From positions 1 to 43,433 of the forward strand of contig DASXRC010000221.1 of NCBI GenBank assembly GCA_036506795.1: a DNA stretch of 43,433 bases, read 5' to 3'. Source of the stretch: DASXRC01 sp036506795 (GTDB taxonomy: Bacteria > Actinomycetota > Actinomycetes > Mycobacteriales > Micromonosporaceae). The position numbers and the translations under genes were made by a program. Shown piece after piece: positions 43,113-43,433 of the stretch. Every line of letters starts with the position of its first letter. Within the stretch, counting starts at the first letter, position 1. The notes beneath the pieces are model-generated. The model had not been told where the DNA came from, did not search any database, and saw nothing but the letters and a program-made list of their open reading frames with translations.

Positions 43113-43433
43113 CTAGTCCAGATAATCGCGCAGCACCTGAGAGCGGGACGGGTGACGCAACTTGGACATCGTCTTCGACTCGATCTGCCGAATGCGCTCT
43201 CGCGTCACGCCGTAGACCTGGCCGATCTCGTCGAGCGTGCGGGGCTGGCCGTCGGTGAGTCCGAAGCGCAGCCGCACCACGCCTGCCTCCCGCTCCGAGA
43301 GCGTCTGGAGGACCTGCTGCAGCTGGTCCTGCAGCAGCGAGAAGCTCACCGCGTCGACGGCGACCACGGCCTCGGAGTCCTCGATGAAGTCGCCGAGCTG
43401 GCTGTCGCCCTCGTCGCCGATCGTCTGGTCGAG
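43113..43433 (-). CDS. sigA: Principal sigma factor RpoD/SigA/HrdB, C-terminal part (cut by window end)
   Basis: The last 106 residues of a principal sigma factor are present. They run from the end of region 3 (LDQTIGDEGDSQLGDFIEDS) through region 4.1 (QVLQTLSEREAGVVRLRFGL) to region 4.2 with the -35-binding helix-turn-helix LDEIGQVYGVTRERIRQIE. They end at RSQVLRDYLD. The open frame continues to the window edge without a start. This tail is near identical in type to actinobacterial SigA and differs from the group 2 factor at 36941. Confidence 0.95.
   Translation of the reverse strand, partial: LDQTIGDEGDSQLGDFIEDSEAVVAVDAVSFSLLQDQLQQVLQTLSEREAGVVRLRFGLTDGQPRTLDEIGQVYGVTRERIRQIESKTMSKLRHPSRSQVLRDYLD

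Overview
The window is chromosomal DNA of a high-GC actinomycete. Three things point to Actinomycetota, most likely Micromonosporales: strong G/C at third codon positions, frequent GTG/TTG starts, and a backbone in which miaB, a DUF349 gene, miaA, dapF, hflX, lexA, a LysM gene, nrdR, an ideR/dtxR-type gene, a sigB-like gene, a DUF3039 gene and sigA follow in the order I remember from the recA-sigA interval of Mycobacterium tuberculosis. The family assignment is inference. I see no prophage, transposase, CRISPR array, tRNA or rRNA.

Layout. 1-6.8 kb: a possible recX tail, RNase Y (rny), a glutamate-type ABC importer on the minus strand (gluABCD, with a strong hairpin between gluB and gluC) and the tRNA methylthiotransferase gene miaB. 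6.9-9.8 kb: an MMPL exporter divergent from a TetR regulator, with three alternating inverted half-sites between them. 9.8-13.7 kb: a DUF349 protein, then an overlapping trio (Rv2728c-like protein, miaA, dapF). 13.8-21.8 kb: a 1107-residue ATPase/TPR regulator with a C-terminal SARP/BTAD module, an ACT-domain malic enzyme, hflX, and a secreted membrane-anchored protein with a Tyr/Gly/Asp-rich tail. 21.8-28.1 kb: lexA and a LysM gene facing away from a shared SOS box, then nrdR and the B12-dependent ribonucleotide reductase gene nrdJ. nrdJ carries a 408-residue LAGLIDADG intein placed directly before the expected catalytic cysteine. 28.3-31.5 kb: a methyltransferase, an alpha/beta hydrolase, a lipoprotein, a decayed STAS gene and an STAS-ATPase fusion. 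31.6-36.9 kb: a DtxR regulator, then a tightly packed rhodanese-acuC-acetyltransferase operon. 36.9-43.4 kb: a SigB-like sigma factor, dtd, a methyltransferase-family protein that has lost its catalytic domain, an HhH-GPD protein, DUF3099, psuG-psuK, DUF3039, DUF7455 and the 3' end of the principal sigma factor gene.

How the genes work together. Several units are small functional modules: gluABCD for amino-acid uptake, nrdR-nrdJ for dNTP supply, lexA-LysM for the DNA-damage response, psuG-psuK for pseudouridine breakdown, and acuC plus a Pat-like acetyltransferase for reversible lysine acetylation. Most convergent gene pairs have a hairpin between them. The most unusual features are the intein with a non-consensus penultimate residue, the gutted methyltransferase, the decayed STAS gene beside an STAS-ATPase fusion, the inverted-domain regulator, and two long intergenic inverted repeats.
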